Source: CAVPJW01 sp963705525
Lineage (GTDB): Bacteria > Acidobacteriota > Vicinamibacteria > Vicinamibacterales > CAVPJW01
Length of the DNA stretch: 64,000 nucleotides
Direction: 5' to 3'
Assembly (NCBI GenBank): GCA_963705525.1
Contig: CAVPJW010000003.1
Location: forward strand, 372,001-436,000
Within the stretch, counting starts at the first letter, position 1. Each line of letters starts with the position of its first letter. Positions 62,229 to 64,000 of the stretch are shown in pieces. A program made the translations under genes and the position numbers. The notes under the pieces were generated by a model. That model had not been told where the DNA came from. It saw only the letters and a program-made list of their open reading frames with translations, and made no database searches.

Positions 62229-64000
62229 CTACACCGTAATCTTGACCGCGACCGCCGTCATGTCGTCGTTGGGCGGCGCGTCACCCCGGAATTGCTCCAC
62301 GCGATCGAAGATCATGTCCACGATGTCCCGCGCACCCATGGCCCGCACGCTTTCGACGACGGCGACGAGACGACCGGAGCCGAACTCCTCGCCATCGACA
62401 TTCATCGCCTCGGACACGCCGTCCGAACAGAACACGTAGGTATCGCCCGCGTGCAGCTGGTACGTGACTTCTTCGTAGGTTGATGCGGCGAACAACCCGA
62501 GCGGCAGGCCAGGCAGCATAATCTGCGCGCACGAATCACGGCAGACACGGATGGGATATGGAAGTCCCGAATTCGCGATGGTGACGTTCTTCTTCTTCAG
62601 ATCGAACGAGGCGTAGCAGAGCGTGCAGTAGTACCCCTCGAGCTGCCGTTCGAAAAGGATCGTGTTCATCGCGCCGAGCAACCAGCGCCGGACTTCCCTG
62701 GTTCGGCGCGTATCGGCGCCGGAACGTGCGCGATCGGACGAGTTCCCCGGCGAACGCGCTGTACAGCGCTGCCGGCACTCCCTTGCCCGACACGTCGCCC
62801 ACCGCGACCACGAGACTGCCTGGCAGAGGCGTCAGGAAATCGTAGAAGTCGCCGCCCAGCTCCCGCGCGGGCGCGAACTTCGCCGCGACGTCTACGCCCT
62901 TCATCCGGACGGGGAGCTCCGTCGGAAGGAGCGCATCCTGAACGCGCCGCGCAAAGGAGAGCTCCCGCTCGAGCCGGAGCTCGTTCGCGCGCACTTCCTT
63001 GTAGAGCCGCGCGTTTTCGATGGCGACGGCCGCCTGGCTGCGCCAGAAGCGTCAGGATCTCGACGTGACTCTTGTGGAAGGCGTCGACTTCCGGGCTCTC
63101 GAGGTCGAAGACGCCGATGCACCGATCCTTCAGAAGAAGCGGGATGACGAGTTCCGACTTCGTCTCGTCCACAACCTTGATGTATCGCGGATCGAGCGAG
63201 ACGTCCGGCACAAGGACGGGCTCCTTGTGAAGCGCCGCGTAGCCCACGAGTCCGGCGCCCAACGGAATGTGCGGAACGTCCACTTTGTCGCCGTACCTGA
63301 TCGCCAGCTTCATCTCGAGCTCGCTGGTCGTCTCGTTGAGCAGCATGATGCCGAAGGTGCGATAGTCGATCACGCGCCGCGCGAGCTTGGCAATTCGCGC
63401 GAGCAGCTCCTCGAGGTCGAGAATCGCCGCGACTTCCTTTCCGATCTCGGCCAGTGTTTCGAGCGTCGCGGAGTACTCCCGCTCGCGGTCAAAGAGCTTC
63501 GCGTTTTCCAGCGCGACTGCGACTTGTGCACCGAACTGGCTCAGGATGGCGGCGTCGCGGTCGGTGTACTGATCGACCGCGCGGCTCAGCACGTTCAAGG
63601 CACCGATCGTCGCGCCTTTCCGTCGGAGCGGCACAACGAGCTCCGAGTTGGAGCCGGGCACGGCTTCGACATATCGCGGATCCTTGTGGACGTCGTTGAT
63701 GACGAGTTCCCGTTGCTCCGCGACAGCGGTACCGACGATGCCCTCGCCCACCTTGAGACGGCGCGAATGGGCGAACTCCTCCGGATACCCTACGGAGTAG
63801 GCCACGCGGAGCTCGCGCTTCTTCGCGTCGAGCAGGTACACGGCAAAGGCCTGGAATTCGATGAGGCGCGCGATCAGCTGCGGGATTTTCGGCAGCAGCT
63901 CCTCGAGCGTCAGCACGCCCGTCACCTCACGACTGAGTTCGAACAGCGTAAGGACGAGCTCGCGATCGGACGCCGACAGAGAACCGCCCGGCCGCCCGGG
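62229..64000 (-). CDS. GAF-domain PP2C/SpoIIE phosphatase, partial and frameshifted
   Basis: The gene enters from beyond the window; its 5' end is missing. It has two or three GAF domains (EFQAFAVYLLDAKKRELRVAY and TFGIMLLNETTSELEMKLA) followed by a PP2C/SpoIIE domain (DALLPTELPVRMKG, GGDFYDFLTPLPG, VAVGDVSGKGVPAAL, FCSDGVSEAM, PPNDDMTAVAV). Two single-base insertions break the frame, near 63040 and near 62683. It ends 38 bp before the kinase gene, so kinase and phosphatase are probably cotranscribed. It may counteract the kinase or act on a RsbV-type partner. Confidence 0.85.

Overview
The window is one high-GC stretch of chromosome with densely packed genes on both strands. It most likely comes from a soil-type member of the Acidobacteriota, perhaps class Vicinamibacteria. 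The pointers are a VWFA-related protein of the acidobacterial type, a Ser/Thr kinase fused to a TolB/WD40-like propeller, a PEGA-repeat pseudokinase, several exported metallopeptidases (M1, M28, M49) with a DPP-IV, a DinB-like exported protein, and many 4-bp ATGA/GTGA overlaps. This is inference from gene content, not a marker-gene placement. I see no rRNA, tRNA, CRISPR array, insertion sequence or prophage, so the region is core chromosome rather than an island.

Layout. 1-3.3 kb: 3' end of polA, an exported helical-repeat protein, poly(A) polymerase/CCA-adding family enzyme, fatty-acid desaturase. 3.4-7.0 kb (minus): DUF1015-serA-serC serine operon. 7.1-11 kb: DinB-like protein, a strong bidirectional terminator, then a PEGA pseudokinase coupled to a TonB-like protein. 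11.2-18.2 kb: M28 peptidase, then leucine biosynthesis (leuC-leuD, a LysR regulator, leuA-leuB) with a recognisable operator and promoter between lysR and leuA. 18.2-26.7 kb (minus): a five-gene run of beta-CASP hydrolase, M49 peptidase, HEAT-cyclophilin, aminotransferase and amylomaltase. 26.7-31.9 kb: DPP-IV, then DUF4412-like, MetF-like and aminotransferase genes. 31.9-41 kb (minus): SDR, two exported hypotheticals, a xanthine-dehydrogenase-type molybdoenzyme operon, an ACT protein, an OmpA-like lipoprotein and a VWA protein. 41-50.2 kb: AlaA-like aminotransferase, membrane proteins, Kbl-type enzyme, PP2C phosphatase, M1 peptidase. 50.2-58.1 kb: NuoG-like protein, CcdA, a flippase-like protein, a GAF sensor, a PDZ protein, glutamine synthetase. 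58.1-64 kb (minus): a class A beta-lactamase-like hydrolase, a Ser/Thr kinase-propeller and a GAF-PP2C phosphatase that runs off the window.

How the genes fit together. Amino-acid metabolism dominates (serine, leucine, glutamine and five fold-type-I PLP enzymes). Extracytoplasmic protein turnover and signalling by phosphorylation (two PP2C phosphatases, one active-type kinase, one pseudokinase) are the other themes.

Two observations stand out. First, six intergenic regions hold tandem arrays with a strict 7-bp (once 8-bp) period; four of them are paired with a reverse-complement array, so they can fold as long hairpins. The unit sequence differs between sites while the period and layout are kept. 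Second, reading frames break repeatedly: once in leuA, twice in the M1 peptidase, and about eleven times between 59.4 and 63.1 kb. Most breaks are single extra bases in otherwise well-conserved protein. That looks more like residual sequencing error than gene decay, and it matters for anyone using these genes.
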